Below, one piece after another: positions 23,341-34,644 of a stretch of 64,000 nucleotides of DNA. Below the pieces are notes generated by a model. It worked only from the letters and a program-made list of their open reading frames with translations. It had not been told where the DNA came from and did no database searches. The DNA is from Hydrogenophaga sp. (GTDB taxonomy: Bacteria > Pseudomonadota > Gammaproteobacteria > Burkholderiales > Burkholderiaceae_C). Every line of letters starts with the position of its first letter. Position 1 is the stretch's first letter. The DNA lies in contig NZ_WVZN01000017.1 of the NCBI RefSeq assembly GCF_011772445.1, forward strand, positions 1 through 64,000, given 5' to 3'. The position numbers were made by a program, and so were the translations under genes.

Positions 23341-26300
23341 ATGACCCCGACGCAAGACCCCCGCTGGCAGTTCTGGATTGACCGTGGCGGCACCTTCACC
23401 GACATCGTGGCCAAGCGCCCCGACGGCACGCTGACCACGCACAAGCTGCTCTCCGAAAACCCCGAGCAATACCGCGACGCGGCGGTGGCGGGCATCCGCC
23501 ACCTGCTGGGCCTGAAGGCCGGCGAACCGGTGACGCCCGACCAGGTGGCCTGTGTGAAGATGGGCACCACGGTGGCCACCAACGCCTTGCTGGAGCGCAA
23601 GGGCGAGCCGACGCTGCTGGTCACCACCTGCGGCTTTCGCGACGCGCTGCGCATTGCCTACCAGAACCGCCCGCGCCTGTTCGACCGGAACATCGTGCTG
23701 CCCGAGCTGCTGTACAGCCGGGTGATCGAGGCGCAGGAGCGCGTGGCCGCGCACGGCGAGGTGATCGAGGCGCTGGACGAGGCGCACCTGCGCGAGCGCC
23801 TGTGGGCCGCGTTCGACGCCGGCCTGCGCAGCGTGGCCATCGTGTTCATGCACGGCTACCGCTACAGCGCGCACGAGGCCGCGGCCGCGCGGCTGGCGAA
23901 GGAGATCGGCTTCACGCAGGTCAGCACATCGCACGAGACCAGCCCGATGATGAAATTCGTGAGCCGGGGCGACACCACGGTGGTGGACGCCTACCTCTCG
24001 CCCATCCTGCGCCGCTACGTGGATCAGGTGGCGAGCGAGATGCCCGGTGTGCCGCTGTTCTTCATGCAGAGCAGTGGTGGCCTGACCGATGCGCACCGTT
24101 TCCAGGGCAAGGACGCGATCCTCTCCGGCCCGGCGGGCGGAATTGTCGGCATGGCGCGCACGGCGACTTTGGCCGGGCACGACAAGGTGATCGGCTTCGA
24201 CATGGGTGGCACGTCCACCGACGTGTCGCACTACGCGGGCGCCTTCGAGCGCGAGTTCGAGACCCAGGTGGCCGGCGTGCGCATGCGCGCGCCCATGATG
24301 AGCATCCACACCGTGGCGGCCGGTGGCGGCTCCATCCTCAGCTTCGATGGCTCGCGTTTCCGCGTGGGGCCCGAGAGCGCGGGCGCGAACCCCGGGCCCG
24401 CGAGCTACCGGCGCGGCGGCCCGCTGGCCGTGACGGACGCCAACGTGATGCTCGGCAAGATCCAGCCGGCGCATTTCCCCAAAGTGTTCGGGCCCCAGGC
24501 CAACGAGGCCCTGAGCGCCGAGGCCGTGCGCCAGAAGTTCGCCGAGCTCGCGCAACAGACCGGGCGCAGCGCCGAGGACGTGGCCGAGGGCTTCATCCGG
24601 ATCGCCGTGCAGCAGATGGCCAACGCGATCAAGAAGATCTCGGTGGCGCGCGGATACGACGTGACGCGCTACACCCTGCAGTGCTTCGGCGGCGCGGGCG
24701 GCCAGCACGCCTGCCTGGTGGCCGACGCCCTGGGCATGGGCCGGGTCTTCGTGCACCCGCTGGCCGGTGTGCTGAGCGCCTATGGCATGGGCCTGGCCGA
24801 CCAGAACGTGATCAAGGAACAGGCGGTGGAGCGTGTGCTGGACGCGGGCGCGCTCGACGCCATTGCCGCGCAGCTCGACACCCTGGCCCGGTCCGCGGGC
24901 GACGAGTTGCGCGCGCAGCAGGTGAGCGCGGGCGAGGTGCAGCTGCACCGCCGCGTGCACGTGCGCTACGAGGGCAGCGACGCCGCGCTGATCGTGCCGT
25001 TCGGCGACATCGCGGCGATCGAAGCGGCGTTCGAGGCCGCGTACCGCCAGCGGTTCGCGTTTCTGATGCCGGGCAAGCGCCTCATCGCCGAGGCGGTGTC
25101 GGTGGAGGCCGTGGTGGCGGGCGACGCGCCGGCCGAGCCGCGCCACGCCCTGCACGAGCCGCGCGAGGTGCCGCGCCGCGACACGGTGCGCGTGTACGCC
25201 GAAGGCCAGTGGCTGGACGCCGCGCTGGTGGTGCGCGAGGACCTGCGCCCCGGCGACGTGATCCCCGGTCCGGCCATCATCGCCGAGAAGAACGCCACCA
25301 CCGTGGTGGAGCCCGGCTGGGAGGCGCAGCTCACCGCGCTGGACCACCTGGTGCTGGAACGACGCGTGCCGCGCGCCACGCGCCACGCCGTGGGCACCAC
25401 GGTGGACCCGGTGCTGCTGGAGGTGTTCAACAACCTGTTCATGAACATCGCCGAGCAGATGGGCCTGCTGCTGCAGAACACCGCCTACTCGGTGAACATC
25501 AAGGAGCGGCTCGACTTCTCCTGCGCGCTGTTCGACGCCGAGGGCAACCTGGTCGCCAACGCGCCGCACATGCCGGTGCACCTCGGCTCGATGGGCGAGA
25601 GCATCAAGACCGTGATCCGCAAGAACGCGGGCCGCATGCAACCGGGCGACGTGTACGTGCTCAACGACCCGTACCACGGCGGCACGCACCTGCCCGACGT
25701 GACGGTGATCACGCCGGTCTACATCGGCGGTGCGGACCAGCCCACCTTCTACGTGGGCTCGCGCGGCCACCACGCCGACATCGGCGGCACCACGCCCGGT
25801 TCCATGCCGCCGTTCTCGACGCGCATCGAGGAAGAGGGCGTGCAGATCGACAACGTGAAGCTGGTGGCGGGCGGGCGCCTGCGCGAGGCCGAGATGATCG
25901 CCTTGCTGCAGAGCGGCGAGTACCCCAGCCGCAACCCGCAGCAGAACATGGCCGACCTGAAGGCCCAGATTGCGGCCAACGAAAAGGGCGTGCAGGAGCT
26001 GCGCAAGATGGTGGAGCAGTTCGGCCTGGACGTGGTGCAGGCCTACATGCGCCACGTGCAGGACAACGCGGAGGAGTCGGTGCGCCGCGTGATCACGCGC
26101 CTGAAGGACGGCGCGTACACGCTGCCGCTGGACAACGGCGCGCAGATCCAGGTGGCGGTGCGCGTGAACGCCGCCGAGCGCAGCGCGCGCATCGACTTCA
26201 CCGGCACCAGCCCGCAGCAGACCAACAACTTCAACGCGCCCACGGCCGTGTGCATGGCGGCGGTGCTCTACGTGTTCCGCACGCTGGTGGACGACGACAT

Positions 26301-26931
26301 CCCGCTCAATGCGGGCTGCTTGAAGCCCATCGAGGTGATCATTCCGCCGGGCTGCATGCTCAACCCGAACCCGCCGGCCTCGGTGGTGGCGGGCAACGTG
26401 GAGACCTCCACCTGCATCACCAACGCGCTGTACGGCGCACTGGGCGCGATGGCGGCGAGCCAGGGCACGATGAACAACTTCACCTTCGGCAACGCGCGCC
26501 ACCAGTACTACGAGACGATCTCGGGCGGCTCGGGCGCTGGCGAAGGATTCGACGGCACGGCGGTGGTGCAGACGCACATGACCAACTCGCGCATGACGGA
26601 CCCGGAGGTGCTGGAGTTCCGATTCCCCGTGCGGCTGGAGAGCTACGAGATCCGCAAGGGCTCGGGCGGTGCGGGGCGCTGGCGTGGGGGCGATGGCGGC
26701 GTGCGCCGCGTGCGTTTCCTGGAGCCGATGACGGCGAGCATCCTGTCCAACGGCCGGGTGCATCCGTCGTTCGGCATGGCGGGTGGCCAGCCGGGGGCCT
26801 TGGGCATCAACCGCGTGGTGAGGGCCGACGGGCGCACGGAGGAACTGAAGCACATCGGCCAGGCCGAGATGGCCATGGGCGACATCTTCGAGATCCACAC
26901 GCCCGGAGGCGGTGGCTACGGCGCGGCCTAG
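23341..26931 (+). CDS. 5-oxoprolinase-type hydantoinase (fused HyuA-HyuB)
   Basis: The 1196-residue protein joins both hydantoinase/oxoprolinase domains. Residues ~10-670 are HyuA-like, with ATPase-type motifs [11 protein letters not shown] near the start and [12 protein letters not shown]. Residues ~680-1190 are HyuB-like ([20 protein letters not shown], then [15 protein letters not shown]). This layout and length match ATP-dependent 5-oxoprolinase, which opens 5-oxoproline to glutamate; hydantoin cleavage is the alternative. As last gene of the DUF1445-TRAP operon it would process the imported ligand. The stop overlaps the convergent lapB stop by 4 bp. The large open frames on the other strands here are GC shadows. 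Confidence 0.92.
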   Translation: MTPTQDPRWQFWIDRGGTFTDIVAKRPDGTLTTHKLLSENPEQYRDAAVAGIRHLLGLKAGEPVTPDQVACVKMGTTVATNALLERKGEPTLLVTTCGFRDALRIAYQNRPRLFDRNIVLPELLYSRVIEAQERVAAHGEVIEALDEAHLRERLWAAFDAGLRSVAIVFMHGYRYSAHEAAAARLAKEIGFTQVSTSHETSPMMKFVSRGDTTVVDAYLSPILRRYVDQVASEMPGVPLFFMQSSGGLTDAHRFQGKDAILSGPAGGIVGMARTATLAGHDKVIGFDMGGTSTDVSHYAGAFEREFETQVAGVRMRAPMMSIHTVAAGGGSILSFDGSRFRVGPESAGANPGPASYRRGGPLAVTDANVMLGKIQPAHFPKVFGPQANEALSAEAVRQKFAELAQQTGRSAEDVAEGFIRIAVQQMANAIKKISVARGYDVTRYTLQCFGGAGGQHACLVADALGMGRVFVHPLAGVLSAYGMGLADQNVIKEQAVERVLDAGALDAIAAQLDTLARSAGDELRAQQVSAGEVQLHRRVHVRYEGSDAALIVPFGDIAAIEAAFEAAYRQRFAFLMPGKRLIAEAVSVEAVVAGDAPAEPRHALHEPREVPRRDTVRVYAEGQWLDAALVVREDLRPGDVIPGPAIIAEKNATTVVEPGWEAQLTALDHLVLERRVPRATRHAVGTTVDPVLLEVFNNLFMNIAEQMGLLLQNTAYSVNIKERLDFSCALFDAEGNLVANAPHMPVHLGSMGESIKTVIRKNAGRMQPGDVYVLNDPYHGGTHLPDVTVITPVYIGGADQPTFYVGSRGHHADIGGTTPGSMPPFSTRIEEEGVQIDNVKLVAGGRLREAEMIALLQSGEYPSRNPQQNMADLKAQIAANEKGVQELRKMVEQFGLDVVQAYMRHVQDNAEESVRRVITRLKDGAYTLPLDNGAQIQVAVRVNAAERSARIDFTGTSPQQTNNFNAPTAVCMAAVLYVFRTLVDDDIPLNAGCLKPIEVIIPPGCMLNPNPPASVVAGNVETSTCITNALYGALGAMAASQGTMNNFTFGNARHQYYETISGGSGAGEGFDGTAVVQTHMTNSRMTDPEVLEFRFPVRLESYEIRKGSGGAGRWRGGDGGVRRVRFLEPMTASILSNGRVHPSFGMAGGQPGALGINRVVRADGRTEELKHIGQAEMAMGDIFEIHTPGGGGYGAA

Positions 26932-28073
26932 AGCTCTTCGACGCGCCGGGCGGGGTAGCTGTCCCAGGCCTGGCAGCCGGGGCATTGCCAGAAGTGCTGG
27001 CGCGCCTCGAAGCCGCAGGCGGCGCAGCGGTATCGCTTGAGGGGGCCGCTCGCCTGGTCGAGCGCGCGCTGAACGCTGGCCTGGGCCTGCGGGTCGGACA
27101 GGGTTTCGCCCGCGAGCCATTGGCTCGCGATGACCAGCGAGGGTTCGGCCTCGAGGTGGCGCAGGTACATGCCGCGTGCGCCATCGGGTGCCGTCGCCAG
27201 GCGGGCCAGTGCCTCGGTGATGTCGATGGAAGGTGCACGCGCCTGGGCATTGCCCAGGGTGCGCAGGATGGGATCGACGCGGCCCGTCTGTTGCGCGAGC
27301 TCGGCCATGGCGCGTGCGGCCAGTGGCAGCGATGCGGGGGCGTGCTCGGCCAGGGCCAGCAGGTCGTCGAGGGCGCCCGTGGCGTCACCCTGCTGGTTGC
27401 GCAGGGCTGATCGCGCCATCCAGCCGCGCGCCAGCGTGGGCGCGCGCCGCACGGCCTCGTCGAGCAGGGCGCGCACGCGCTCGGCCTGGCCCTCGCGGTG
27501 CGCGAGCTCGGCGAGCTCACACAGGTAGTGCGCGATGCGCGTGGTGAAGGCGCCGTGCTCCACGGCGTCGAGCTTGTCGGCGATGGCACGGGCCCGGGCC
27601 CAGTCGCGCGAGCGTTCGTAGATGCCCAGCAGCGCCAGGCGCGCCTCGTTCTCGAAGGCGGTGCCTTCGAGCTTGCTGAGCGCCGATTCGGCGCGGTCGA
27701 GCAGGCCGGCCTTGAGAAAGTCGAGCGCCAGCGCGTGCTGGGCGCGCTCACGCTCCTTGCGGCTCAGGTCGGCGCGCGAGAGCAGGTGCTCGTGCACACG
27801 CACGGCGCGGTCGTAGTCGCCGCGGCGGCGGAACAGGTTGCCCAGGGCGAAGTGCAGTTCGGTGGTGTCGGGGTCGCCCTGCACGGCCTCGATGAAAGCG
27901 TCGATGGCCTGGTCCTGCTGTTCGTTGAGCAGGTGGTTGAGGCCGCGGAAGTAGGCCTTGGGCGCCTGCCGGCCTTCGATGCGCCACTGGCGCAGGTCGA
28001 GGCGTGACGCGACCCAGCCCAGCGCGAACGCCAGCGGCAGGCCCCAGAGCAGCCAGGTCAGGTCAAAGTCCAT
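26928..28073 (-). CDS. lapB: Lipopolysaccharide assembly protein LapB (YciM)
   Basis: The 381-residue protein has an N-terminal membrane anchor ([21 protein letters not shown]), a long run of TPR repeats (residues ~45-340) and a C-terminal rubredoxin-like metal site with CAACG and CPGCQ. This is the LapB architecture. In E. coli LapB controls LpxC turnover by FtsH and so balances LPS and phospholipid synthesis. It overlaps lapA by 11 bp, as in other proteobacteria. Confidence 0.93.
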   Translation of the reverse strand: MDFDLTWLLWGLPLAFALGWVASRLDLRQWRIEGRQAPKAYFRGLNHLLNEQQDQAIDAFIEAVQGDPDTTELHFALGNLFRRRGDYDRAVRVHEHLLSRADLSRKERERAQHALALDFLKAGLLDRAESALSKLEGTAFENEARLALLGIYERSRDWARARAIADKLDAVEHGAFTTRIAHYLCELAELAHREGQAERVRALLDEAVRRAPTLARGWMARSALRNQQGDATGALDDLLALAEHAPASLPLAARAMAELAQQTGRVDPILRTLGNAQARAPSIDITEALARLATAPDGARGMYLRHLEAEPSLVIASQWLAGETLSDPQAQASVQRALDQASGPLKRYRCAACGFEARQHFWQCPGCQAWDSYPARRVEEL

Positions 28074-28359
28074 GCCGGCGATCGACGGGGTCTTGCGGCA
28101 TGAGCGTGGTCTCGTTGCCGAACAGGGTGGTGTTGCCGCTGCGCTGGCGGTTCCGGCGCGCGCGCAGCCACAGGGGCAGCATGACGATGACGCCGAGGAA
28201 CACGCCGATGAGCAGCACCAGCAGCAGCACCAGCACCAAGGGCGCCTCCCAGCTGTGCCCGAAGAACAGCTTCAGGGTCACACTGTCCTGGTTGTTCAGC
28301 GCGAAAGCGAAGAGGACAAAAAAAATGGCCGCGTTGAGCAGCCACATGAGGTACTTCAA
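28063..28359 (-). CDS. lapA: LapA family membrane protein (DUF1049)
   Basis: The 98-residue protein has two membrane helices, LLNAAIFFVLFAFALNNQ and a Leu/Val-rich helix at residues ~40-65, then a basic segment LRARRNRQR, as in LapA. It accompanies LapB in LPS assembly. The start is an unusual TTG, supported by GAGGGG five bases upstream and by the family start KYLMWLL; the next Met would remove four residues. No other good start is available. Confidence 0.85.
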   Translation of the reverse strand: MKYLMWLLNAAIFFVLFAFALNNQDSVTLKLFFGHSWEAPLVLVLLLVLLIGVFLGVIVMLPLWLRARRNRQRSGNTTLFGNETTLMPQDPVDRRHGL

Positions 28360-28403
28360 AACATCCCCTCAAGTGGTGGGGGACGATTGTAGCGATGGGG
28401 TCT

Positions 28404-28727
28404 TCAGCCGGTGCGCTGCTGGTCCTCATGCTGTTGCATGAGGGCGGTGCGCTCGTCGACCTGCTCGCGCAGGGCCTTGCCCGGTTTGAAGTGGGGCACG
28501 CGCTTCTCGGGAATCATCACGCTCTCGCCCGAACGCGGGTTGCGTCCGATGCGAGGCGAGCGACGATTGACCGAGAAACTGCCGAAGCCCCGGATCTCGA
28601 TGCGGTGGCCCTTCACCAGGGCGTCGCCCATGGCGTCGAGGATCGCCTTGACGGCGAACTCGGCATCTCGGTGGGTCAGCTGGCCGAACCGGGCGGCCAG
28701 GGCTTCGACAAGATCGCTGCGGGTCAT
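28404..28727 (-). CDS. ihfB: Integration host factor subunit beta
   Basis: The 107-residue protein is the beta chain of IHF, the DNA-bending heterodimer used at promoters (including sigma-54 promoters), replication and recombination sites. It has the HU/IHF signature [22 protein letters not shown] and the tail [16 protein letters not shown]. The C-terminal ~12 residues are an extra hydrophilic extension. It begins 12 bp after the rpsA stop, the usual Proteobacterial order rpsA-ihfB. Confidence 0.95.
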   Translation of the reverse strand: MTRSDLVEALAARFGQLTHRDAEFAVKAILDAMGDALVKGHRIEIRGFGSFSVNRRSPRIGRNPRSGESVMIPEKRVPHFKPGKALREQVDERTALMQQHEDQQRTG

Positions 28728-28739
28728 CGATGACGCGGA

Positions 28740-30425
28740 TCAGCGGCCGTTGCCGGTGTTGTCCAGCTTGGCGCGCAGCAGGGCGCCCAGGCTGGTGGTA
28801 CCGGCGTTGCCCGAGCTCTGGCTCAGGTTGGCCATGGCTTCCTGCGCGTCGGCGTTGTCCTTGGCCTTGATCGACAGCTGGATGTTGCGCGTCTTGCGGT
28901 CCACGTTGACGACCACGGCCGAGACCTCGTCGCCTTCCTTGAGCACGTTGCGGGCGTCTTCCACGCGGTCGCGGCTGATCTCGGAGGCGCGCAGGTAGCC
29001 CAGCACGTCTTCACCCAGGTCGATCTCGGCGCCCTTGGCGTCCACGGTCTTGACCTTGCCGGTCACCACGGAGCCCTTGTCGTTGACCGACACGAAGGTG
29101 GTGAACGGGTCACCGTCGAGCTGCTTGATGCCCAGGCTGATGCGCTCGCGCTCGACGTCGATGGCGAGCACCACGGCCTCGACTTCCTGGCCCTTCTTGT
29201 AGTTGCGCACGGCTTGTTCGCCGGCTTCGTTCCAGGACAGGTCGGACAGGTGCACCAGGCCGTCGATGCCGCCGGCCAGGCCGACGAACACGCCGAAGTC
29301 GGTGATGGACTTGATCGGGCCCTTGACGCGGTCACCGCGCTTGGTCTGCTCGGCGAACTCGTGCCAGGGGTTGGCCTTGCACTGCTTCATGCCCAGCGAG
29401 ATGCGGCGCTTGTCTTCGTCGATGTCGAGCACCATGACCTCGACCTCGTCGCCCAGCGACACCAGCTTGGACGGGGCCACGTTCTTGTTGGTCCAGTCCA
29501 TTTCGGAAACGTGCACCAGGCCTTCGATGCCGGGCTCGAGTTCCACGAACGCGCCGTAGTCGGCGATGTTGGTGACCTTGCCGAACATGCGGGTGCCTTG
29601 CGGGTAGCGGCGGCTCACGCCCAGCCACGGGTCGTCGCCCATTTGCTTGAGGCCCAGCGAGACGCGCTGCTTCTCGGTGTCGAACTTGAGGATCTTGGCC
29701 GTGATTTCCTGGCCGGCCTGCACCACCTCGCTGGGGTGGCGCACGCGGCCCCAGGACATGTCGGTGATGTGCAGCAGGCCGTCGATGCCGCCGAGGTCGA
29801 CGAACGCGCCGTAGTCGGTGATGTTCTTGACCACGCCGTTGACGATGGCGCCTTCTTTCAGCGTTTCCATCAGTTTGGCGCGCTCTTCGCCCATGGAGGC
29901 TTCCACCACGGCGCGGCGGCTCAGCACCACGTTGTTGCGCTTGCGGTCGAGCTTGATGACCTTGAATTCCAGGGTCTTGTTCTCGTAGGGGGTGAGGTCC
30001 TTGGTGGGACGGCTGTCGACCAGCGAGCCCGGCAGGAAGGCGCTGATGCCGTTGACCATGACCTTGAGGCCGCCCTTGACCTTGCTGGTGGTGGTGCCGG
30101 TGACGAATTCGCCCGATTCGAGGGCTTTCTCGAGGGCCATCCACGAGGCCAGGCGCTTGGCCTTGTCGCGCGAGAGCAGGGTGTCGCCGAAGCCGTTCTC
30201 GACGGAGTCGATGGCGACGGAGACGAAGTCACCGACCTGCACTTCGAGTTCGCCCTGGTCGTTCTTGAATTCGGACAGCGGGACGTAGGCTTCCGACTTC
30301 AGACCGGCGTTGACCACCACGTGGTTGTGTTCGATGCGAACGACCTCGGCGGTGATGACTTCGCCCGCGCGCATTTCGGCGCGCTTGAGGGACTCTTCAA
30401 AGAGGGCGGCAAAAGATTCAGACAT
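28740..30425 (-). CDS. rpsA: 30S ribosomal protein S1
   Basis: At 561 residues this matches S1 of E. coli (557), with six OB-fold S1 domains. Examples of the repeated motif are [43 protein letters not shown] and [20 protein letters not shown]1 binds mRNA leaders and helps the 30S subunit start translation. AGGAAATCTCC precedes the ATG. The 179-bp leader between aroA/cmk and rpsA could hold its translational autoregulation, known for S1, but no specific element was identified. Confidence 0.97.
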   Translation of the reverse strand: MSESFAALFEESLKRAEMRAGEVITAEVVRIEHNHVVVNAGLKSEAYVPLSEFKNDQGELEVQVGDFVSVAIDSVENGFGDTLLSRDKAKRLASWMALEKALESGEFVTGTTTSKVKGGLKVMVNGISAFLPGSLVDSRPTKDLTPYENKTLEFKVIKLDRKRNNVVLSRRAVVEASMGEERAKLMETLKEGAIVNGVVKNITDYGAFVDLGGIDGLLHITDMSWGRVRHPSEVVQAGQEITAKILKFDTEKQRVSLGLKQMGDDPWLGVSRRYPQGTRMFGKVTNIADYGAFVELEPGIEGLVHVSEMDWTNKNVAPSKLVSLGDEVEVMVLDIDEDKRRISLGMKQCKANPWHEFAEQTKRGDRVKGPIKSITDFGVFVGLAGGIDGLVHLSDLSWNEAGEQAVRNYKKGQEVEAVVLAIDVERERISLGIKQLDGDPFTTFVSVNDKGSVVTGKVKTVDAKGAEIDLGEDVLGYLRASEISRDRVEDARNVLKEGDEVSAVVVNVDRKTRNIQLSIKAKDNADAQEAMANLSQSSGNAGTTSLGALLRAKLDNTGNGR

Positions 30426-30604
30426 GGAGATTTCCTGAAACCGCTTGGCGTCGGCGCGAGGATGCCCGGCAAGGGCGGCGCGGGTGACGACGGTTGGGCG
30501 GTGTGACGTTGTGCCGTGCGGAACACGGCGGGTTGGTTGACGATCCCTCGGACCTGCGGACGGGGAACATCCGGCGGGGTCTTCGGGGCCTGCGGGGGGC
30601 TTTC

Positions 30605-32647
30605 TCAGCGAGCCGGGAAAGCCTGTTGGCCGTGCCAGCGTTTCAACACGAATTGCACCGATTGCTCGATGTCCAGTTCGGAGTTGTCCAGCAGCACCGC
30701 GTCTTCGGCCGGCTTCAGGGGGGCGTGCGCGCGGTTCATGTCGCGTGCGTCGCGTGCTTGAAGATCGGCCAGAAGGTCGGCGAGTATAGCGGGTATTCCC
30801 TTTGAAATCAACTGCTTATGGCGGCGCTGGGCGCGCTGCCCGGCGCTGGCGGTGAGGTAGATCTTGAGCGGGGCGGCCGGGAAGATCACCGTGCCCATGT
30901 CGCGTCCGTCGGCCACCAGGCCAGGCAGGCGGCGCATCTGCAGTTGCAGGTCGACCAGGGCGGCACGCACCTGGGGCACGGCCGACACGCGCGAGGCGGC
31001 CATGCCGGCGGACTCGGCGCGCAGGGCCTCGGTGACGTCTTCCCCATCGAGCCAGGTCTTGCCAGGGGTGAAGCGCACGTCCAGCCCGGCAGCCAGGCGG
31101 CCCATGCGTTCGGCGTGGACCGGGTCGCGCAGGTCGGCTTCGGTGGTGGACAGGCCTTCGCGTTCGGCCGCCAGGCCCACCAGGCGGTACAGGGCGCCGG
31201 AGTCGAGCAGGTGGTAGCCGAGCCGCGAGGCGATCTCGGCCGCGAGCGTGCCCTTGCCGGAGGCGGTGGGGCCATCGATGCAGATCACAGGGATGCGCTC
31301 GGCCGGGGTGTGGCAAACGCTGAAGAAGGTTTCGAAATAGTCGGGGAAGGTCTTGCCCACGCACTTCGGGTCTTCGATGCGCACCGGCAAGCCCGCCGGG
31401 TTGAAGGCGGCCAGCGAGAAGCACATGGCGACGCGGTGGTCGTCGTAGGTGTGGATGCTGGCCCTTCTCCAGGCCTGAGGTGGCGTGACGCGGATGAAGT
31501 CCGCCCCTTCCTCGATCGTGGCGCCGAGCTTGCGGCCTTCAATGGCCATGGCGGCGATGCGGTCGGTTTCCTTCACGCGCCAGCTCGCGATGTTGCGCAG
31601 CGTGGTGGTGCCGTCGGCGTAGAGCGCCATCACGGCCAGCGTCATGGCCGCGTCAGGGATGTGGTTGCAGTCGAGGTCGATGGCCTTGAGCGGCCAGGCG
31701 CCGCGGCGCACGCGAAGGGCTTTGCCTTCGTCCGCGACCTCGGCGCCCATGAGGCGTGCCGCTTCGACGAAGCGGATGTCACCCTGGATGGAGTCCAGGC
31801 CCACGCCTTCGATGACGACGCCGTCGGTGCCCGGCGTGGCCGGCGCGATGGCGCCGAGCGCGATGAAGTAACTGGCGGAAGACGCATCGGCCTCGACGGC
31901 GATGCGCCCGGGCGAGGCGTAGCGGCTGCCGCGCGGGATGGTGAAGCGCTGCCAGCCTTCGCGGCGCACGATCACGCCGAAGCGTTGCAACAGGTTCAGC
32001 GTGATCTCGATGTAGGGTTTGGAGATCAGTTCGGTGACCACCTCGATGACCACGTCTGTGTCCCGCGCCACCAGCGGGAGTGCGAGCAGCAGCGCGGTGA
32101 GGAACTGGCTGGAGACGTCTCCCCGCACGCGGATGGGCTCGCTCAGGTGCAGCGGGTGGGGCGCGCCGTCGCCCAGGCGCAGCGGGGGGTAGCCCTCGTT
32201 CTGCAGGCATTCCACCGGGCAGCCGAGTTGACGCAGAGCGTCCACCAGGTCGCCGATGGGGCGCTCGTGCATGCGGGGCACGCCGGCGAGTTCGAACTGT
32301 GCGCCCTGGGCCGTGGCCATCAGCGCCAGCGCGGCCGTGAGCGGGCGCATGGCGGTGCCGGCATTGCCGAGGAACAGCTCGCCCTCATGCACTGGCAACT
32401 GTCCGCCCAGCCCCTGCACGCGCACGCTGGCGGGGCCGGTTTCGTCGATGGCACAGCCGAGCTGGCGCAGGGCGGCGAGCATGACGCGCGTGTCGTCGGA
32501 GTCGAGCAGGTCTTCCACCAGCGTGGGGCCTTCGCTCAGCGCTGCGAGCAGCAGCACGCGATTGGAGATGCTCTTGGAGCCCGGCAGGCGTACGTGGCCG
32601 CCGGCGCTGACCAGCGAGGGGATGTCGAGGCTGGAGATGTCGAACAT
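30605..32647 (-). CDS. aroA-cmk: Fused 3-phosphoshikimate 1-carboxyvinyltransferase / cytidylate kinase
   Basis: The 680-residue protein carries two enzymes. Residues ~1-450 are AroA (EPSP synthase): [29 protein letters not shown] and [15 protein letters not shown]. Residues ~455-680 are cytidylate kinase with the P-loop [18 protein letters not shown] and [11 protein letters not shown]. No stop or restart separates them, so one chain would catalyse both the shikimate step and CMP phosphorylation. Such fusions are reported in Comamonadaceae annotations. The start MFDISSL lies 14 bp after the tyrA stop. The longer 815-aa frame runs back through tyrA as a shadow. Confidence 0.95.
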   Translation of the reverse strand: MFDISSLDIPSLVSAGGHVRLPGSKSISNRVLLLAALSEGPTLVEDLLDSDDTRVMLAALRQLGCAIDETGPASVRVQGLGGQLPVHEGELFLGNAGTAMRPLTAALALMATAQGAQFELAGVPRMHERPIGDLVDALRQLGCPVECLQNEGYPPLRLGDGAPHPLHLSEPIRVRGDVSSQFLTALLLALPLVARDTDVVIEVVTELISKPYIEITLNLLQRFGVIVRREGWQRFTIPRGSRYASPGRIAVEADASSASYFIALGAIAPATPGTDGVVIEGVGLDSIQGDIRFVEAARLMGAEVADEGKALRVRRGAWPLKAIDLDCNHIPDAAMTLAVMALYADGTTTLRNIASWRVKETDRIAAMAIEGRKLGATIEEGADFIRVTPPQAWRRASIHTYDDHRVAMCFSLAAFNPAGLPVRIEDPKCVGKTFPDYFETFFSVCHTPAERIPVICIDGPTASGKGTLAAEIASRLGYHLLDSGALYRLVGLAAEREGLSTTEADLRDPVHAERMGRLAAGLDVRFTPGKTWLDGEDVTEALRAESAGMAASRVSAVPQVRAALVDLQLQMRRLPGLVADGRDMGTVIFPAAPLKIYLTASAGQRAQRRHKQLISKGIPAILADLLADLQARDARDMNRAHAPLKPAEDAVLLDNSELDIEQSVQFVLKRWHGQQAFPAR

Positions 32648-32661
32648 GCGCAGTGGGCGGA

Positions 32662-33540
32662 TCAGCCTTGAGGCTTGATGGCCGTCATGCGCCAGTTCGC
32701 GCGCGCTTCGCTGGCCTGGTCGATCAGGGTTTCGAGCGCGTCGGGGTCGTTGTTCTTGATGGCCGTTTCCAGTTCCTGCAGTGCACGCAGGAAATGGCGC
32801 GACTGGGTGATCAGCTCTTCCTTGTTGGAGAGCAGGATGTCGCGCCAGATGGCCGCGTCGCTGGCGGCGATGCGGGTGAAATCGCGAAAGCCCGGGCCGG
32901 CGAGGGCCAGGAAATCGTTGCCTTCGGGCTGCTTCTGGATGGCGCCCATGAGCGCGAAGGCCAGCAGGTGCGGCAGGTGGCTGATGGCGGCGTAGGCGGC
33001 GTCGTGGCCCTCGGGCGTCATGCGCTTGACCTGGCAGCCCAGCGCGCGCCACACCTTTTCCGCCTTGTCCACGTGGCCGGGCATGGTGCGCTCGATGGGG
33101 GTGAGGATGACCTGGCGGCCGGTGTAGAGATCCGGGTCCGCGTGGTCCACGCCGGCGAGTTCCTTGCCCGCGATGGGGTGGGCCGGCACGAACACGCCCA
33201 CCTGGTCGCGCAGCACGCGGCGCGCGGCGTCGATGACCTCGCGCTTGGTGGAGCCGACGTCCATGATCAGCACGTCGTTGCGCACCAGGTGGCGGATGGC
33301 CTTGAAGGTGGCTTCGGTGGCGGCCACGGGCACGGCCAGCAGCACCAGGTCGGCGCCCGAGACGGCGAGCAGCGCGGACGGGGCTTCGACGTCGATGACG
33401 CCGAGCTGGCGGGCGCGTTCGGTGGTGGAGGGCGACTTGCTGTAGCCCACCACGCGCTTGACCAGGCCGGCGCGCTTGAGCGCAAGCGCGAAGGAGCCGC
33501 CCATGAGGCCGCAGCCGATCAGTCCGAGTTGCTCAAACAT
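32662..33540 (-). CDS. tyrA: Prephenate dehydrogenase
   Basis: The 292-residue NAD(P)-dependent enzyme converts prephenate to 4-hydroxyphenylpyruvate. It shows the Rossmann motif [26 protein letters not shown], and [11 protein letters not shown] with the catalytic His. It overlaps the pheA stop as TGATG. Two adjacent ATGs are possible (MMFEQL or MFEQL); the second was chosen. No ACT or chorismate mutase domain is attached, so it is a monofunctional TyrA. Confidence 0.95.
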   Translation of the reverse strand: MFEQLGLIGCGLMGGSFALALKRAGLVKRVVGYSKSPSTTERARQLGVIDVEAPSALLAVSGADLVLLAVPVAATEATFKAIRHLVRNDVLIMDVGSTKREVIDAARRVLRDQVGVFVPAHPIAGKELAGVDHADPDLYTGRQVILTPIERTMPGHVDKAEKVWRALGCQVKRMTPEGHDAAYAAISHLPHLLAFALMGAIQKQPEGNDFLALAGPGFRDFTRIAASDAAIWRDILLSNKEELITQSRHFLRALQELETAIKNNDPDALETLIDQASEARANWRMTAIKPQG

Positions 33541-34640
33541 CATTCCGTCACCGGGTAGGCGCCCAGCACCTTGTAGAAGGCGCACAGGCGTTGCAGTTCG
33601 TCAAGCGCGGCCGCGACGTGCGGCTGCGAGGGGTGGCCGGCGAGATCGATGTAGAAGTAGTACTCCCATTGACCGGACTTGGCGGGGCGCGATTCGAAGC
33701 GCGTCATGGACACGCCGTGGTTCTTGAGCGGCACCAGCAGGTCGTGCACGGCGCCAGGGCGGTTGGGCACGGACACCACGAGACTGGTGCAGTCTCGTCC
33801 GCTGGCGGGTGGCATGGCCAGGGTCTGCGGCAGGCAGATGATGGCGAAACGCGTGCGGTTGTAGGCCTCGTCCTGCACGGCGTGCGCCACGATGTGCAGG
33901 CCGAACTGCGCGGCGGCGCGCTCGCTGGCCAGGGCGGCGAAGCGCGGGTCCTCGGCGGCGAGGCGGGCGCCTTCGGCATTGCTGGAGACGGCGCGCCGCT
34001 CGGCGTTCGGCAGGTGCTGCGACAGCCAGCCCTGGCACTGCGCGAGTGCCTGGGGGTGGGCCATGACGACCTCGATGCCGTCGAGCGAGGCGCCACGGCA
34101 CAGCAGGTTGTGGCGCACCAGCAGGCTCACTTCGCCGACCACATGCACGGGCGAGCGCAGGAACAGATCGAGCGAGCGGGCGACCACGCCCTCGGTGGTG
34201 TTCTCGACGCCGACCACGCCGAACTGGGCGGTGCCCGCGGCGGTGGCGTGGAAGACCTCGTCGAAGCTGGCGCAATGGATGAGGTTGGCCGCGCTGCCGA
34301 AGAACTCGACCGCCGCCTGTTCGCAGAAGGTGCCCTGCGGGCCCAGCACGGCCACGCGCTGGGGCGTTTCCAGCGCCAGGCAGGCGGACATGATCTCGCG
34401 CCAGATGGAGGCCACGTGCTGGTTGAGCAGCGGGCCGGGGTTGGCGGTCTGGATCTTCTCGATGACCTGGGCCACGCGGTCAGGCCGGAAGAAGGGCGAT
34501 CCTTCCTTGCGCTTGAGCTCGCCGACCTGCTCGGCCACCCGTGCGCGCTGGTTGAGCAGGCTCAGCAACTGCTGGTCGATCGCGTCGATCTGAACGCGCA
34601 GCTCGCCCAGTGCTTCGGTTTGTTGCGGATTGGATGCCAT
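33540..34640 (-). CDS. pheA: Chorismate mutase / prephenate dehydratase (P-protein)
   Basis: The 366-residue P-protein has an AroQ chorismate mutase domain at residues ~8-90 (LRVQIDAIDQQLLSLLNQRA), a prephenate dehydratase domain (GPQGTFCEQAA, then GVVGVENTTEG) and a C-terminal ACT domain with TSLVVSVPNRPGAVHDLL and FESRPAKSGQWEY, the phenylalanine feedback site. It makes phenylpyruvate from chorismate. It lies 4 bp after serC and overlaps tyrA, so the three amino acid genes are co-transcribed. Confidence 0.96.
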   Translation of the reverse strand: MASNPQQTEALGELRVQIDAIDQQLLSLLNQRARVAEQVGELKRKEGSPFFRPDRVAQVIEKIQTANPGPLLNQHVASIWREIMSACLALETPQRVAVLGPQGTFCEQAAVEFFGSAANLIHCASFDEVFHATAAGTAQFGVVGVENTTEGVVARSLDLFLRSPVHVVGEVSLLVRHNLLCRGASLDGIEVVMAHPQALAQCQGWLSQHLPNAERRAVSSNAEGARLAAEDPRFAALASERAAAQFGLHIVAHAVQDEAYNRTRFAIICLPQTLAMPPASGRDCTSLVVSVPNRPGAVHDLLVPLKNHGVSMTRFESRPAKSGQWEYYFYIDLAGHPSQPHVAAALDELQRLCAFYKVLGAYPVTE

Positions 34641-34644
34641 GGGG

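Noticed and set aside
23317-27120. 1267-residue open frame on the minus strand and 1202-residue plus frame (23802-27410) over the oxoprolinase gene
   Set aside because: Both are GC-driven shadows. Their translations are His/Arg/Ala/Gly-rich without any family motif, while the 1196-residue frame shows full hydantoinase domains.
30426-30604. Possible leader element or attenuator before rpsA
   Set aside because: GC-rich sequence with several weak pairings but no convincing stem plus T-tract and no start for a leader peptide.
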